Position numbers and translations under genes: made by a program. A stretch of DNA of 50,223 bases from an uncultured euryarchaeote (GTDB lineage Archaea > Thermoplasmatota > Poseidoniia > Poseidoniales > Poseidoniaceae): contig CALBFP010000066.1 of NCBI GenBank assembly GCA_937894115.1, positions 1-50,223 on the forward strand, written 5' to 3'. Below are positions 9,494-19,720 of the stretch, one piece after another. The number at the start of each line of letters is the position of its first letter. Position 1 is the stretch's first letter. The notes beneath the pieces were generated by a model. It ran no database searches, was not told the DNA's origin, and worked only from the letters and a program-made list of their open reading frames with translations.

Positions 9494-10025
9494 ACACATG
9501 TTGGCGGAAATGTTTGAGTTCAAACACGGATTCGCGAATGTCATCTAGAGCAAGGTGTGCTGCTTTTTTCTCAAATTTTGGTAATCCTGGATACCAACGC
9601 CGAGCGAGTTCTTTGATGGTTGAAACATCGACCATTCTGTAATGCAGGTAATCGGTTACGCTCGGCATTTCCTTAACCAGAAATTGGCGGTCGTTCCAAA
9701 CTGAATTTCCACACAATGGGGCAGTTCTTGGCGGAACATGTTGTTTGATGAACTCAAGGGTTTGGGCCTCCGCCTCTTCAAGCGTGACGGAATGGTTCCT
9801 CACTCGTTCGATCAATCCGCTGCCAAAATGATGTCGTGTATTCCATTCATCCATCCCTTCAATCAGTGCTTCATCCACCGATACAGCAAGGTTTGGTCCT
9901 TCAGCGATAATGTTCAATTCTGAATCGGTGATGATGGTAGCAATCTCAATGATGCTCTCACGTTTCAAATCCAAACCCGTCATCTCGAGGTCAATCCATA
10001 CCATTCGTTTGTTTGGTTCGTCCAT
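9477..10025 (-). CDS. orn: Oligoribonuclease (3'-5' exonuclease, DEDDh)
   Basis: 182 residues from the preferred ATG at 10025. It degrades very short RNAs to mononucleotides. The first exonuclease motif WIDLEMTGLD near residues 9-18 carries the catalytic Asp and Glu. MDEWNTRHH, CGNSVWNDRQFL and the terminal HLALDDIRESV complete the DEDDh set. The frame extends to a GTG at 10136 that touches the stop of the giant membrane protein gene, but the extra 37 residues have no counterpart in the family, whose usual length is about 180. Orn is typical of Gammaproteobacteria, Actinobacteria and eukaryotes, so its presence in an archaeon suggests ancient lateral acquisition. Confidence 0.9.
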   Translation of the reverse strand: MDEPNKRMVWIDLEMTGLDLKRESIIEIATIITDSELNIIAEGPNLAVSVDEALIEGMDEWNTRHHFGSGLIERVRNHSVTLEEAEAQTLEFIKQHVPPRTAPLCGNSVWNDRQFLVKEMPSVTDYLHYRMVDVSTIKELARRWYPGLPKFEKKAAHLALDDIRESVFELKHFRQHVFIDRP

Positions 10026-10136
10026 ACCATACCGAGTTGAAATCGGTTCTTGAAGTCGGCGCTCCTTCGCAGAACAAGGATTATCAGGAACGAGGCCAAA
10101 GGTATCATCGATTGGTTGAAACTCGTACCTAGCCAC

Positions 10137-13100
10137 TCACAATGGTTCAAAGTCGAGGACGATTTGACCGAGCATGTTGACTCGAACGACGGGCTTGAAA
10201 CCTTCATGCGGAGTCATCTCAATGGTTCGAGTGATCTTTTCGATCGATTCCTTTGGCAGACGCACATCGAAACCTTCCGTTGTCTTGACATAGCCAACGT
10301 TGCTCACAACATTCTCAATCTGTTGAGGTTCTTCCTCCTTCTGCAACATTTCCAAGAAGTCTTCGGATTCGTCGACTTCCTCATCTTCTTCCAAAAGGTC
10401 GACTTCTTCCGATTCTTCTTCGGCCGATTCCTTTTCTTCCGATTTAACCTCAATCGCTTCCTCCTCTGGCTCATCTGTTGCGGTCCTAGGCTCAATTTCG
10501 TCGATTGGGGCAACGTCACCAAAGACCTGTGGAATTGCAACTTCGGCGACATCATAGGTTGAGCGGCGCTCCATGTAGATGAAACCGTATCCCAAAGCAA
10601 GCAATCCCATCATAACCAAACTCAAGCTCTGGTAGATGACTTCCCCATCGAGATTCAAGTACAGAATAAACAGCGTAAACATTGAACCAAACACTCCAAG
10701 AGCTCGTCTCCAACGAACCTGTTGTTGGGTTTCATTAAATCCGGTCATGGCAAGTGCGATGAGAATTGCTGCAGTTAAGAAAAGAGCGAGGTTGGTTTGA
10801 GAATCACCGAACGCGACAACAACACCTGCCAATGCTGAAACAACACCTGAGAAGCCCATCAGTTCGATGAAATTGAAGAACTCTTCATCGTCCTTCCACT
10901 CGAACATCTTTGCATCGTAAATTTGGTCATTCTTCGATGAGAGGTAAATCATGACGGCTCCCTCGACGAAGAAAACGCCGCCGGTTAGAAGCGTCTGGAT
11001 CTCCTCGCCTCCGACCTCGAATTGATAGATCAAATTCATGAGGGTAAGTCCATCGACGAGTGGCAAAAACAAGATGGAGATTTTGTCACCTTTCTGTATT
11101 GCTTCATAGGTTGCCCAACCGCCCCCTGCCAGCATACCAAGTCCATTCGCGACATCGAACGATAGAAGGAGGCATGAGATTGCAATGACTCGTAATTGAG
11201 CGTCGAGAGAATAAGGCATCAATCCGCTCAATCGTTCTTCATCAATGACATTCATTGAAAGGATGCCCTTGGAATCTGCAACCCAAAGTCCGTACACGAT
11301 GGCGCCAGATAAGACCATTGAGATGCCGAAAACCTCTCCGCTAACGTCATTTCCTCCATCGGACAAACCGAGTATGAACGAGAAGATGAGACCGATTGAG
11401 AGCATTGGGATGAGATTGATGTCACCGCGAACCCAAGCCATGAGAAGACCGAACAGACACGCAATCAACGGTAGCCACGAAGCGGTTGGAAGAAGCGCCC
11501 ACGCTCCGAGAAGGAACCAAATCATTGGAATAAACCACGGGAACGGATTCTCAGCGTCGTTTTTGGTCTGCACCTCACGTATGCTCCATGCAATCGGCAT
11601 CAACATGTGTGCTGAAACGATCATTCCACTCACCGATGTGAACCAAAGGGCTGCCGCCTGATTGTCGTAATACGAACCTAACAATTCAGCAGCGATGCTG
11701 TTGTCATCGAACCAAAGGAACGCCATCAATGAGAGTGGTGCTAACATCATAACACCATGGTGACGGTATTGGCCAGCGATGAGAGCAACCAGTACATACA
11801 TGCTGACCAACAACAAACCACCCGATTGGTCCATCATTCCAATCAAGAGGAGGACACACAACATCACCTGATCAGCAGTGCGATCGAGGTGCTCCCGATC
11901 GAGACCGCGTTTGTTGATAAGAACAAAAGCGGCAATTGGAGCAGCAAGGAACATGGTATCGTATACGATTCCCGCTTTGAACAGTCCATCTCCCTCGAGA
12001 GAGCTTCTCACATCCAACATAAGGACCAAAGAGGATGCAGCGATGATCAACAGCATTACAGCACCAATCATTCGGCTTTGTGAGGACAAAACGTCCATTG
12101 AATTGATTTCCCAAAACAACATACCGATTGGTATCATGTACAATCCAATTACCCAGTAATTGTCGACGACCGTTTGTGAATCGAGCGTACTGATTCCGAT
12201 GGTGATGGTCAGCAACGAGAAGGCAAGTGAAATTCGTCCGATTGAACCGAACGATCTGTCTTGAAGATTCAATTCATTTTCATCCTGATCTTTTTGCATC
12301 CAAGCGTTGGTTTCAGCGTCGTATTTGTACGAACCTGATGCTTTGTTTTCGAGCAGGCCCAACAAAAGACCAAGGTCAAGTTCGACATCCCGAACCGTGT
12401 TAAACAGGATGTAAACGATAACTCCGAGGAGGACGTATTCAAGCGAAAGACCGTTGAGTTCTGCGATTTGATAGGAATCAGGGATTTCGAGTTTCTCCAA
12501 GAGGAGCAATCCTGAACTGACAATCAAGGCGGTAACGAGAGCAATCGTTGAATTTCGGCGTTCGATTTCTCCACCGTTTCGAGCATTGAGCATCGATTCG
12601 TAGACCATACCGAGCAAATAGATGATGAAAATCCAAGGTGCAAACCAATAGCCTTCTAAAATCGTTGAACTTAATGCAATCAGGAGAACGGATTGAGCGC
12701 TGCTCCATGTTGAAATTTTCTCTAAGCGTCGAGCCGTCTCCGAGATGACGACAATGCCCATGGCGACTGTAAGGGCCATTTCGGGTTGAGTAATGCCAAA
12801 TACGACTCCGTCAATATCGCCCATTCGGTCGCTAAGGAGGTACGAAAAGGACAGGGCAGATACGGTAAGATCGGCAACCCATCGGCGGGTTGCTTCTGCC
12901 TTGAAGAGCATGTATGAAATCATGATGAGGGACAAAATCCAAGGGATGATGGCGCCATCGCCGGTTAGTGTCCATAATGCGAAGGCAAGACCGATTGGCA
13001 TAGCAGGTACCCTGTTTTTGTGAGTCGCAGGGAAGTAGGCACAAAGCACCGTAATCCACAACGCTACTGGCAGCGTTACCAGAGATGCGGCGTCTCCACT

Positions 13101-14105
13101 CAGTGAAGCCGGCTTGAAGGGTCCAAGGATGAGATTTAATTGCGCGACACTTGCGACGAACATCGAAAGCACGACAGCACCGATCATGAAAAACGACATT
13201 TTCTCTGCTAGGCTTTGTTTTATGCGTTCGTTGCCAGCAAGAGATCCTTGAATGATGACGATGTAAACCAAGAGAGAGAGCGCTCCACCCTCTCCACCGG
13301 CAGGAGCGTTTTCGTTGAGGATTTCATACACGAGTGGAATTATACCCGATACGACACTGACGACAGCAAAATTGATCGATTTGTTCGACATCAACGCACT
13401 GTACATCGAAAGACCACAAAGACTGACAATCGATATCCCCAGTTCGTAAGAGACCTCATGGTTGGAATACTCAATCCATCTTCCGACTCCAACAAGCACC
13501 AACGCGAGCGGTATGTAGGTTGCAACAGCCCATCCAAAAGCTGTATTGCCTTTGTACCGATCGAGCAATCGCCGGTGAATGAACCACATAGCGACTGCAC
13601 CCGAGGCTTGGGCGTAAATCATGTTCGGGCCTGGCGTGAACTCATTTCCGGTGTTGCTGCCCATAAAATCCAGACCTCCAATTTCTTGGAGAGAAAAATA
13701 ACCGCCAAGATAGCGAATACCCCAAAGGGTCCCAACAGCCATGAAAAAGAACGCAAGACCGAGGAGATAATTTTGTGAAATCATGAGATGGTAGTCGTTC
13801 TTCTTGGCTTGCAATTCGACCATGAAAAGGGCAATAGCGGAAGAAATAAGGCCGCCGATGAAGAGAATGATGTACCGTTCTTCTCCACCCTCAGAATATG
13901 CGATTCCAATGAGGCCTGACCAAATCGCAATCATCGCCACACCAAACATGATGATTTCAGCAAAGCGTTCAAGTGAATCTCCCTTGGTATCCCCGGGTGC
14001 TCGGACTATGATGGGTTCGAACGGTATTTCTTCTTCCTCTTTGGCGTAAATGGCGTCTTTGGCTATCGATACCGTTTGTCTGACCTTCCTCTTTGGTGCG
14101 GGCAT
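10137..14105 (-). CDS. Giant polytopic membrane protein (1322 residues) of unknown function
   Basis: Not recognised. After a basic/acidic cytosolic N-terminus of about 45 residues I count roughly 36 hydrophobic segments up to about residue 1150, many paired with short loops. A soluble C-terminal region follows, very rich in Glu/Asp/Ser, and ends in a small basic-acidic domain. No catalytic motif, ATPase or transporter signature stands out. The repetitive spacing of helices suggests growth by internal duplication. It is divergent from the subtilase gene and preceded by a good TATA element at 14131-14140. It might be a membrane scaffold or a transporter of a new family; I cannot choose. Confidence 0.85.
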   Translation of the reverse strand: MPAPKRKVRQTVSIAKDAIYAKEEEEIPFEPIIVRAPGDTKGDSLERFAEIIMFGVAMIAIWSGLIGIAYSEGGEERYIILFIGGLISSAIALFMVELQAKKNDYHLMISQNYLLGLAFFFMAVGTLWGIRYLGGYFSLQEIGGLDFMGSNTGNEFTPGPNMIYAQASGAVAMWFIHRRLLDRYKGNTAFGWAVATYIPLALVLVGVGRWIEYSNHEVSYELGISIVSLCGLSMYSALMSNKSINFAVVSVVSGIIPLVYEILNENAPAGGEGGALSLLVYIVIIQGSLAGNERIKQSLAEKMSFFMIGAVVLSMFVASVAQLNLILGPFKPASLSGDAASLVTLPVALWITVLCAYFPATHKNRVPAMPIGLAFALWTLTGDGAIIPWILSLIMISYMLFKAEATRRWVADLTVSALSFSYLLSDRMGDIDGVVFGITQPEMALTVAMGIVVISETARRLEKISTWSSAQSVLLIALSSTILEGYWFAPWIFIIYLLGMVYESMLNARNGGEIERRNSTIALVTALIVSSGLLLLEKLEIPDSYQIAELNGLSLEYVLLGVIVYILFNTVRDVELDLGLLLGLLENKASGSYKYDAETNAWMQKDQDENELNLQDRSFGSIGRISLAFSLLTITIGISTLDSQTVVDNYWVIGLYMIPIGMLFWEINSMDVLSSQSRMIGAVMLLIIAASSLVLMLDVRSSLEGDGLFKAGIVYDTMFLAAPIAAFVLINKRGLDREHLDRTADQVMLCVLLLIGMMDQSGGLLLVSMYVLVALIAGQYRHHGVMMLAPLSLMAFLWFDDNSIAAELLGSYYDNQAAALWFTSVSGMIVSAHMLMPIAWSIREVQTKNDAENPFPWFIPMIWFLLGAWALLPTASWLPLIACLFGLLMAWVRGDINLIPMLSIGLIFSFILGLSDGGNDVSGEVFGISMVLSGAIVYGLWVADSKGILSMNVIDEERLSGLMPYSLDAQLRVIAISCLLLSFDVANGLGMLAGGGWATYEAIQKGDKISILFLPLVDGLTLMNLIYQFEVGGEEIQTLLTGGVFFVEGAVMIYLSSKNDQIYDAKMFEWKDDEEFFNFIELMGFSGVVSALAGVVVAFGDSQTNLALFLTAAILIALAMTGFNETQQQVRWRRALGVFGSMFTLFILYLNLDGEVIYQSLSLVMMGLLALGYGFIYMERRSTYDVAEVAIPQVFGDVAPIDEIEPRTATDEPEEEAIEVKSEEKESAEEESEEVDLLEEDEEVDESEDFLEMLQKEEEPQQIENVVSNVGYVKTTEGFDVRLPKESIEKITRTIEMTPHEGFKPVVRVNMLGQIVLDFEPL

Positions 14106-14130
14106 TTGAATCGATTAACCATACTAGGAT

Positions 14131-14140
14131 TATAATATAA
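14131..14140 (-). promoter_or_regulatory. TATA-like promoter element for the giant membrane protein gene
   Basis: Read on the minus strand the site is TTATATTATA, within an A/T-only run, about 26-35 bases before the ATG at 14105. That position is where an archaeal TATA box sits for a leaderless or very short-leader transcript, consistent with the lack of a ribosome binding site at this start. The rest of the 126-base divergent region (14106-14231) shows no other convincing element for the subtilase gene. Confidence 0.5.
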
Positions 14141-14231
14141 AATAACACCCAACATTTTGGTCATTGGTAGCATTTCATGAGAAGAAATTTACACCCGAAT
14201 TGAAAGAGTTCAAACCCTAGTATTTGTTCGC

Positions 14232-16241
14232 ATGCCTATGAGCCGCTTGAAGAAGCCAACTTTTGTGCTAACAATTCTCTGTCTGGCGATGTTTATTCTA
14301 CCGACTGTTTTCGCTACAGTACCTGTCGAATCCGATCAGGAACCTGCAGAAGAAGGATGGTGGGTTGATACGACCGTTGATCGAAACGACAATGGAATCG
14401 GTGATATGGTAGAAGTGCATCAAAAACATCCACTGTTCCTTGATGAAGAAAACACTCTTCCGCTGATCATCGATTTCTCGTTTACACCTGGTGATGCTGA
14501 GATTCAAATGTTGGAGGAGAATGTCGACTACCGCCACCAATGGACTCTCAAAGGCATCGATGCTCTTGCAGGACGCATTCCTGTTGAACACATACTGGAA
14601 GCTTCCAATTTACCAGGTGTAGTCATGATTGAGCTTGATGGCCTTCTCAGCGTTACAAACGGTGACGCTGCAGTGCTTCACGGTGTTGACACTGCTTGGG
14701 CTGAAACAGGTTATGACGGTTCGGGCACGACAGTTGCAATCATTGACACTGGAATTGACGGCAACCATTCGGGTCTCGACGATCAAGACGATGACCCAGC
14801 CACGCATGACCCGAAAATCATTGGTTTCTATGACCCTGTCAACAATCCTTCGTTGAGAAACGGTACCGAAGTGTTCCCCTATGACGATCAAGGCCACGGC
14901 TCTCATTGTGCAGGTACAACTGCTGGAACCGGGGCTCCAAATTACGACCACCCAGGCATGGCTCCGCAAGCCTCCCTTGTTGGAGTAAAAGTCCTCGATG
15001 CTGGTGGAAGCGGTTCTTTTGCCACAGTTATGGCGGGGATGGAGTGGACGGTTGAGAAGCGTCATCAATTCAACATCCGTGTTGCATCGATGAGTCTTGG
15101 TGGTCCTGGCGCAATTGAGTGGACTTCATCAGAAGAAGACAGTGTGAACCGTTATGCAAACACGATGGTGGAAAACGGTATTGCGCTTTTCATTGCAGCA
15201 GGTAACAACGGTGTATCCGGCCAAATCGGCACACCAGGCAGTTCAGAAGATGCGATAACGGTCGGCGCACTCGACAAGGATTCTGCTATTGCAGTTTACA
15301 GTAGCCAAGGACCAACCGAAGAAGGTCGCATTAAACCCAATTTCGCCTTTGTGGGCTCTGACGTTATGTCGGTTGCTCACAACACAGGAGACGGCTATGT
15401 TGCCTTCAGCGGAACGAGTATGGCCACTCCTGGTGCTGCCGGTGTTGCAGCCCTCATGTTGCAATCCAATCCGAAATTACGACCTTTGGAATTACGAAAC
15501 ATTATGCAGGAATCCGCAACCTATCGGCAATGCCACTACATGTTTGCAAATGAACCGTGCGCAGAAGACTTGATTCCGAAAAACCGACAAAACAACGTCT
15601 ACGGTCACGGAGAGGTCCGAGCACTTGACGCAGTTATGTGGGCTGCCGAGCTTGATTATACCTTCAACAAAGACCTCAACCTGACAGTCACAACGCCAGC
15701 AACTCTCGACAACCGTATTCATTTGATGCGAGGCGATTCCATCGAATTCGAAGCAAGTCAGGGCTTATTCAATGCACAATGGACCACAAATCACCTCAAT
15801 GACACATGGGCGGACATTCTAAATTTCCGGCAAGGTGATTCAACGGGAGAGTTGTTGCTTACGGACATCAACAAAAAACTTGAAACGATCCCAGGAGTCA
15901 ACGTCTTGGACAATCATACCATCTCGCTGCGAGCGATACAATTCGTCGACAACGCATACACGGCATCACCGCTCATGACCGTAGAAGTCATGGTCATGGA
16001 CAACAGCACAATCCCACTAAGCACCTCCTCATCCGAGGGAATCTCGACGAATGCACTGATTGGAATTTCCATTGCAGGTATTGTGGTGTTCCTCGTGGCA
16101 CTTCTGATAATATCCACCATATCAACCAAAGAAGAGGGTACGCTCGCTGGGAAGGATCTGAGGGCTTTGCTCGATTCAGAGGTCGATGACGTTGTGGATG
16201 CTGATATCACCGAAAATCCGTTTATAGATGAGGCGTCATAA
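14232..16241 (+). CDS. Secreted, membrane-anchored subtilisin-like serine protease (S8)
   Basis: 669 residues. An N-terminal signal peptide (basic start, then a hydrophobic core ending near residue 28) is followed by an inhibitor-like propeptide and a complete S8 domain. The catalytic residues are Asp172 in AIIDTGIDG, His222 in GHGSHCAG and Ser396 in SGTSMATPG, with oxyanion Asn325 in AAGNNG. A beta-rich domain follows, then a transmembrane helix around residues 612-632 and an acidic cytosolic tail, so the protease is displayed outside and tethered. It would degrade extracellular protein for a heterotrophic life. An ATG at 14238 is an equally possible start. Confidence 0.92.
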   Translation: MPMSRLKKPTFVLTILCLAMFILPTVFATVPVESDQEPAEEGWWVDTTVDRNDNGIGDMVEVHQKHPLFLDEENTLPLIIDFSFTPGDAEIQMLEENVDYRHQWTLKGIDALAGRIPVEHILEASNLPGVVMIELDGLLSVTNGDAAVLHGVDTAWAETGYDGSGTTVAIIDTGIDGNHSGLDDQDDDPATHDPKIIGFYDPVNNPSLRNGTEVFPYDDQGHGSHCAGTTAGTGAPNYDHPGMAPQASLVGVKVLDAGGSGSFATVMAGMEWTVEKRHQFNIRVASMSLGGPGAIEWTSSEEDSVNRYANTMVENGIALFIAAGNNGVSGQIGTPGSSEDAITVGALDKDSAIAVYSSQGPTEEGRIKPNFAFVGSDVMSVAHNTGDGYVAFSGTSMATPGAAGVAALMLQSNPKLRPLELRNIMQESATYRQCHYMFANEPCAEDLIPKNRQNNVYGHGEVRALDAVMWAAELDYTFNKDLNLTVTTPATLDNRIHLMRGDSIEFEASQGLFNAQWTTNHLNDTWADILNFRQGDSTGELLLTDINKKLETIPGVNVLDNHTISLRAIQFVDNAYTASPLMTVEVMVMDNSTIPLSTSSSEGISTNALIGISIAGIVVFLVALLIISTISTKEEGTLAGKDLRALLDSEVDDVVDADITENPFIDEAS

Positions 16242-16307
16242 CCGTCCTAAATCAATAAAACGCTAAATACATCTAAGGAGCCTTCCAATCAGGGATGGGC
16301 GAGTCTT

Positions 16308-16910
16308 GTGGTGGGTGAAGAATACGTCAAGATGACCCCTCTTGCAGCACATACAATTTGGTCTGCAGTTGTCAACGGTCAGATGAAACAAGCAATCGCA
16401 CCATCCAATGCGATTTTGCTCGATGTTCTTCGCGACGAAGTTGGGATGTTGGGTGTCAAGCGTGGATGCGATTTAGGGACTTGTGGTTGTTGCGCAGTTC
16501 TGATCGACGGAGAGCCCCGCCTCTCTTGCCTCTGCTTGGCAGGTCAAGTTCAAGGTCAAAACATCACAACGGTTGAGGGACTCGCTGAAGGGGCACACCT
16601 TGCGCCAATTCAAACCTGTTTTGCAACACATGGCGGTTCGCAATGTGGATTTTGCACACCGGGATTTCTAATGAGTGCTGAAGCGCTTCTTACAGTAAAT
16701 AAAAATCCCAGCAGAAACGAAATATCCTGTGCCATTGAAGGGAATCTTTGCAGGTGTACGGGCTATCAGCAAATCATTGATTCGATTGAGGCCGCTGCAG
16801 CCATCAAACGAGGTGAAGCACCTGCTTTACCTCCGGCGAGTAATCCGCACCCGAATCCCCACCCAATGGGGCCAGAAGAACCTTCAATGCCACCAGGTCA
16901 TGCGAGGTGA
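16308..16910 (+). CDS. Molybdenum hydroxylase small subunit, two [2Fe-2S] clusters (CoxS/HcrC-like)
   Basis: 200 residues. It carries the plant-type ferredoxin cluster ligands Cys54, Cys59, Cys62, Cys74 (C-x4-C-x2-C-x11-C) and the second cluster Cys113, Cys116, Cys148, Cys150 in CGFCTPG and CRCTGYQ. It passes electrons between the molybdenum site and the FAD subunit. After residue 170 it has an unusual tail rich in Pro, His, Asn and Gly that the family normally lacks. The GTG at 16308 or the ATG at 16332 may be the start; neither has a strong ribosome binding site. The stop is embedded in the ribosome binding site of the large-subunit gene, so the three subunits form one operon. Confidence 0.9.
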   Translation: MVGEEYVKMTPLAAHTIWSAVVNGQMKQAIAPSNAILLDVLRDEVGMLGVKRGCDLGTCGCCAVLIDGEPRLSCLCLAGQVQGQNITTVEGLAEGAHLAPIQTCFATHGGSQCGFCTPGFLMSAEALLTVNKNPSRNEISCAIEGNLCRCTGYQQIIDSIEAAAAIKRGEAPALPPASNPHPNPHPMGPEEPSMPPGHAR

Positions 16911-16915
16911 AGTTC

Positions 16916-19720
16916 ATGGCAGGAGGGTATCGTCAACAACCTGGAGCCTCGTCAGGAGGAACGCGCAAGGACGGAAAACGAGTTGCTGGTAAGCAAAAAT
17001 TTCCTCCACCTGGTTCTGGTGGTTCCCACCCAAACATGGGGCCGCGTGATCTCGATTCAATTCCAGAATCTGTAGGAGGGAAAGAGCCACAACCCGCAGG
17101 GTCTCACATTCACGATCGTTATCGAACCGGTACGGAAGTTGGAAAACCTCGTGCATTGGTCGATTCGTATGCGAAGGTTACAGGACAAGCATGGTACGGC
17201 GATGACGTGCGCTTGCAAAACGAAATCATTGGAAAGATTCTTCGCTCCCCTTATCATTACGCCAAAATCAAATCGATTGACACTTCCAAGGTGGAAGCAC
17301 TTCCTGGCGTTCTTGCTGTTGCCACGGGTGCAGACGCTCCAAACACATTCGGTGTTTTACCGGTGACAAAGGATGAGCACGCGATGGCGGTGGAAAAGGT
17401 CCGCCATGTTGGTGATCTCGTTGCTTGTGTTGCAGCAGTTGATGAAGCAACTGCAATGGAAGCACTGAATCTGTTTGAAATTGAATGGGAAGTTCTCGAC
17501 CCGGTCTTTGATCCAAGAAAAGGCCTCGAGGATCAGGACGAACCCATCCATTGGAGGGGGAAGTATCACGTAGGTACAACTAACGTGCAAAAACGTGTTT
17601 TCCAAGAGTTTGGGGATCGAAGTCTTGTTGTGGACCCAACCGCATCTTCGCACGGAAAGTGGCGCATGGAAGGAGTCCATCACGGATTTACTGAGCCCCA
17701 TGCTGTTGTAGCTCACTGGGATCCGAACGGGCGTCTTCAACTCTACACTCCTCAGCAGGTCCCTCACTACGCACATCGAGCACTTTCGACGGTGTTGGAA
17801 GTACCAATGCACCAAATCAATGTCATTCGTACCTTTGTGGGCGGCGGTTTTGGTGGAAAATCCGATCCATTCCCACACGAAATGTGTGCAGCCATCCTCT
17901 CCCGTAAAGCAGGTCGGCCCGTCCGTATCACCTTCAGTCGCGAAGAGGTGTATTGGATCAACAGAGGTCGTCATCCGAGTTACATTGAGGTCAAAATGAC
18001 AGCTGACGATGAGGCCAGAATTTCAGGTTTTGACATTGATGCACTCATCGATGGTGGAGGATTTGCTTCTTTCGGACACGTGACTTCTTACTACAACGGC
18101 GTCCTTGCCACCGCTCCATATGAACTGGGTTCGTTTCACTACACGGGCGCTCGAGTTTGGACCAACAAACCTGCAAGCGGAGCGATGCGTGGACACGGTG
18201 CTGTGAACACTCGATGTGCGGTAGAGGTTGGACTTGATGAAATGGCCGAACAAATGCAGGTCGACCCCATCGATCTTCGTCTAGCAAATCTTTTGCCTCC
18301 GCACAGCCGAACGATTTCTGGTTTTCGAATCACTTCCAACGGAATGCGCCAAGCCCTAGAGCGCGTTCGTGAAGGTTCGGATTGGGACAAAAAATTCCGC
18401 CAATTACCGCTTGGTAAAGGCATAGGAATCGGCTGTGGATTCTTTATTTCAGGTTCAGGTCTGCCGATTCACTGGGATCCGAACCGATTTCCACATGCAA
18501 CAGTACACATCCAAATCGACATGGACGGAGGTGTCACCGTCCATACAGGTGCAGCAGACATCGGGCAAGGTTCGACCACAGCGGTTGCACAGGTCGTCTC
18601 CGAGGTACTGGCACTACCCATTGAAATGATTCACGTCCGTTCTCATGAAAGCGATACCAGTCCTGTCGACCTGGGTTCGTATTCAAGTCGTGTCACGTTC
18701 ATGAATGCGAATGCTGCTATTCGAGCGGCACTGGATATTCGAGAAAAATTGCTCAATGCTGCGTGGGAGATGTTGGGTTACCACCCCGATGTTTTGGTCC
18801 TGAACGACCGAAGAATCTACTACAAGCACGACCCAGCGGTTGGAGTGTCCTATCTCGAAGCGCTGCACAAGGCACAAGAAGACAAGGGTTCATTGATTTC
18901 GAGCGGAGCCTATCGGTCGCCGCCGATGGGTGGTGTACACAAGGGTGCTGCTGCTGGATTGGCGCCAGCATACTCCTTCTCAGCGTACATCGCTGAGGTC
19001 GATGTCGATGTCGAGACAGGGCTGGTTTCTTGTACCAATGTCTGGGCTGCTCACGATTGTGGTAAGGCCTTGAATCCGCTTGCAGTGGAAGGGCAAATTA
19101 TTGGATCTTGTCACATGGGTCTTGGCCAAGTCCTTTCTGAAAAGATGGTCTATGGAAGAACGGGCCATTTGCAAAATCCAAATCTTTTGGAATACAAAAT
19201 TCCCTCGGTCCATGAAATGCCGCATGTGACGCCGATCATTATCGAATCCTCCGACCCAGAGGGGCCGTTTGGTGCAAAAGAAGCGGGGGAAGGGCCGCTT
19301 TTACCCATACTCCCTGCCGTTGTCAACGCAGTTTATGATGCGATTGGGGTTCGTATTCGAACCTTGCCTCTTTCAATGGATGTGGTATGGAAAGCAATCT
19401 CATCGAAGACGAGGTCGCTCGGCGGTATCGAAGCAACCGAATTACCATCTCCACGACTTGAACATAGCCTGCTCCAACAGACGCTTGCTGAGCGAGGTGC
19501 CCAACACAGAGAACGAGACCGCCGCCGACAGCGCAGTGAGGATACGAGTGCATATGTGAACGGAGTCTTGTTTGGTTTCGATCCAGACCGACCGCTTGAA
19601 GATCAAGTAGAAGGCTGGAAATCAGCAGTTGAACCCGTTCCTGAACAATTGGCGGAACTCGGTTTGGCAGGCAAAGCTTGGTTGAAAAAAGAACAACGCC
19701 AAATGGGAGGTGACAAGTGA
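16916..19720 (+). CDS. Molybdenum hydroxylase large subunit, 4-hydroxybenzoyl-CoA reductase-like
   Basis: 934 residues binding the molybdopterin cofactor. Key motifs are GGGFGGK near residue 309, GAMRGHGAVN near 422, DIGQGSTT near 549, GSYSSRVTF near 588 and GAKEAGEG near 786, where the Glu is the conserved active-site base. It lacks the AYRCSF loop of true aerobic CO dehydrogenase. GAMRGHG and GSYSSRVTF recall 4-hydroxybenzoyl-CoA reductase. The N-terminal 80 residues are Gly/Pro/Gln-rich and low in complexity, and about 100 extra residues with an Arg-rich stretch follow the normal C-terminus. GAGGTGA at 16904-16910 favours the ATG at 16916 over the GTG at 16907. The substrate is probably an aromatic or other CoA ester, which is inference. 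Confidence 0.88.
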   Translation: MAGGYRQQPGASSGGTRKDGKRVAGKQKFPPPGSGGSHPNMGPRDLDSIPESVGGKEPQPAGSHIHDRYRTGTEVGKPRALVDSYAKVTGQAWYGDDVRLQNEIIGKILRSPYHYAKIKSIDTSKVEALPGVLAVATGADAPNTFGVLPVTKDEHAMAVEKVRHVGDLVACVAAVDEATAMEALNLFEIEWEVLDPVFDPRKGLEDQDEPIHWRGKYHVGTTNVQKRVFQEFGDRSLVVDPTASSHGKWRMEGVHHGFTEPHAVVAHWDPNGRLQLYTPQQVPHYAHRALSTVLEVPMHQINVIRTFVGGGFGGKSDPFPHEMCAAILSRKAGRPVRITFSREEVYWINRGRHPSYIEVKMTADDEARISGFDIDALIDGGGFASFGHVTSYYNGVLATAPYELGSFHYTGARVWTNKPASGAMRGHGAVNTRCAVEVGLDEMAEQMQVDPIDLRLANLLPPHSRTISGFRITSNGMRQALERVREGSDWDKKFRQLPLGKGIGIGCGFFISGSGLPIHWDPNRFPHATVHIQIDMDGGVTVHTGAADIGQGSTTAVAQVVSEVLALPIEMIHVRSHESDTSPVDLGSYSSRVTFMNANAAIRAALDIREKLLNAAWEMLGYHPDVLVLNDRRIYYKHDPAVGVSYLEALHKAQEDKGSLISSGAYRSPPMGGVHKGAAAGLAPAYSFSAYIAEVDVDVETGLVSCTNVWAAHDCGKALNPLAVEGQIIGSCHMGLGQVLSEKMVYGRTGHLQNPNLLEYKIPSVHEMPHVTPIIIESSDPEGPFGAKEAGEGPLLPILPAVVNAVYDAIGVRIRTLPLSMDVVWKAISSKTRSLGGIEATELPSPRLEHSLLQQTLAERGAQHRERDRRRQRSEDTSAYVNGVLFGFDPDRPLEDQVEGWKSAVEPVPEQLAELGLAGKAWLKKEQRQMGGDK

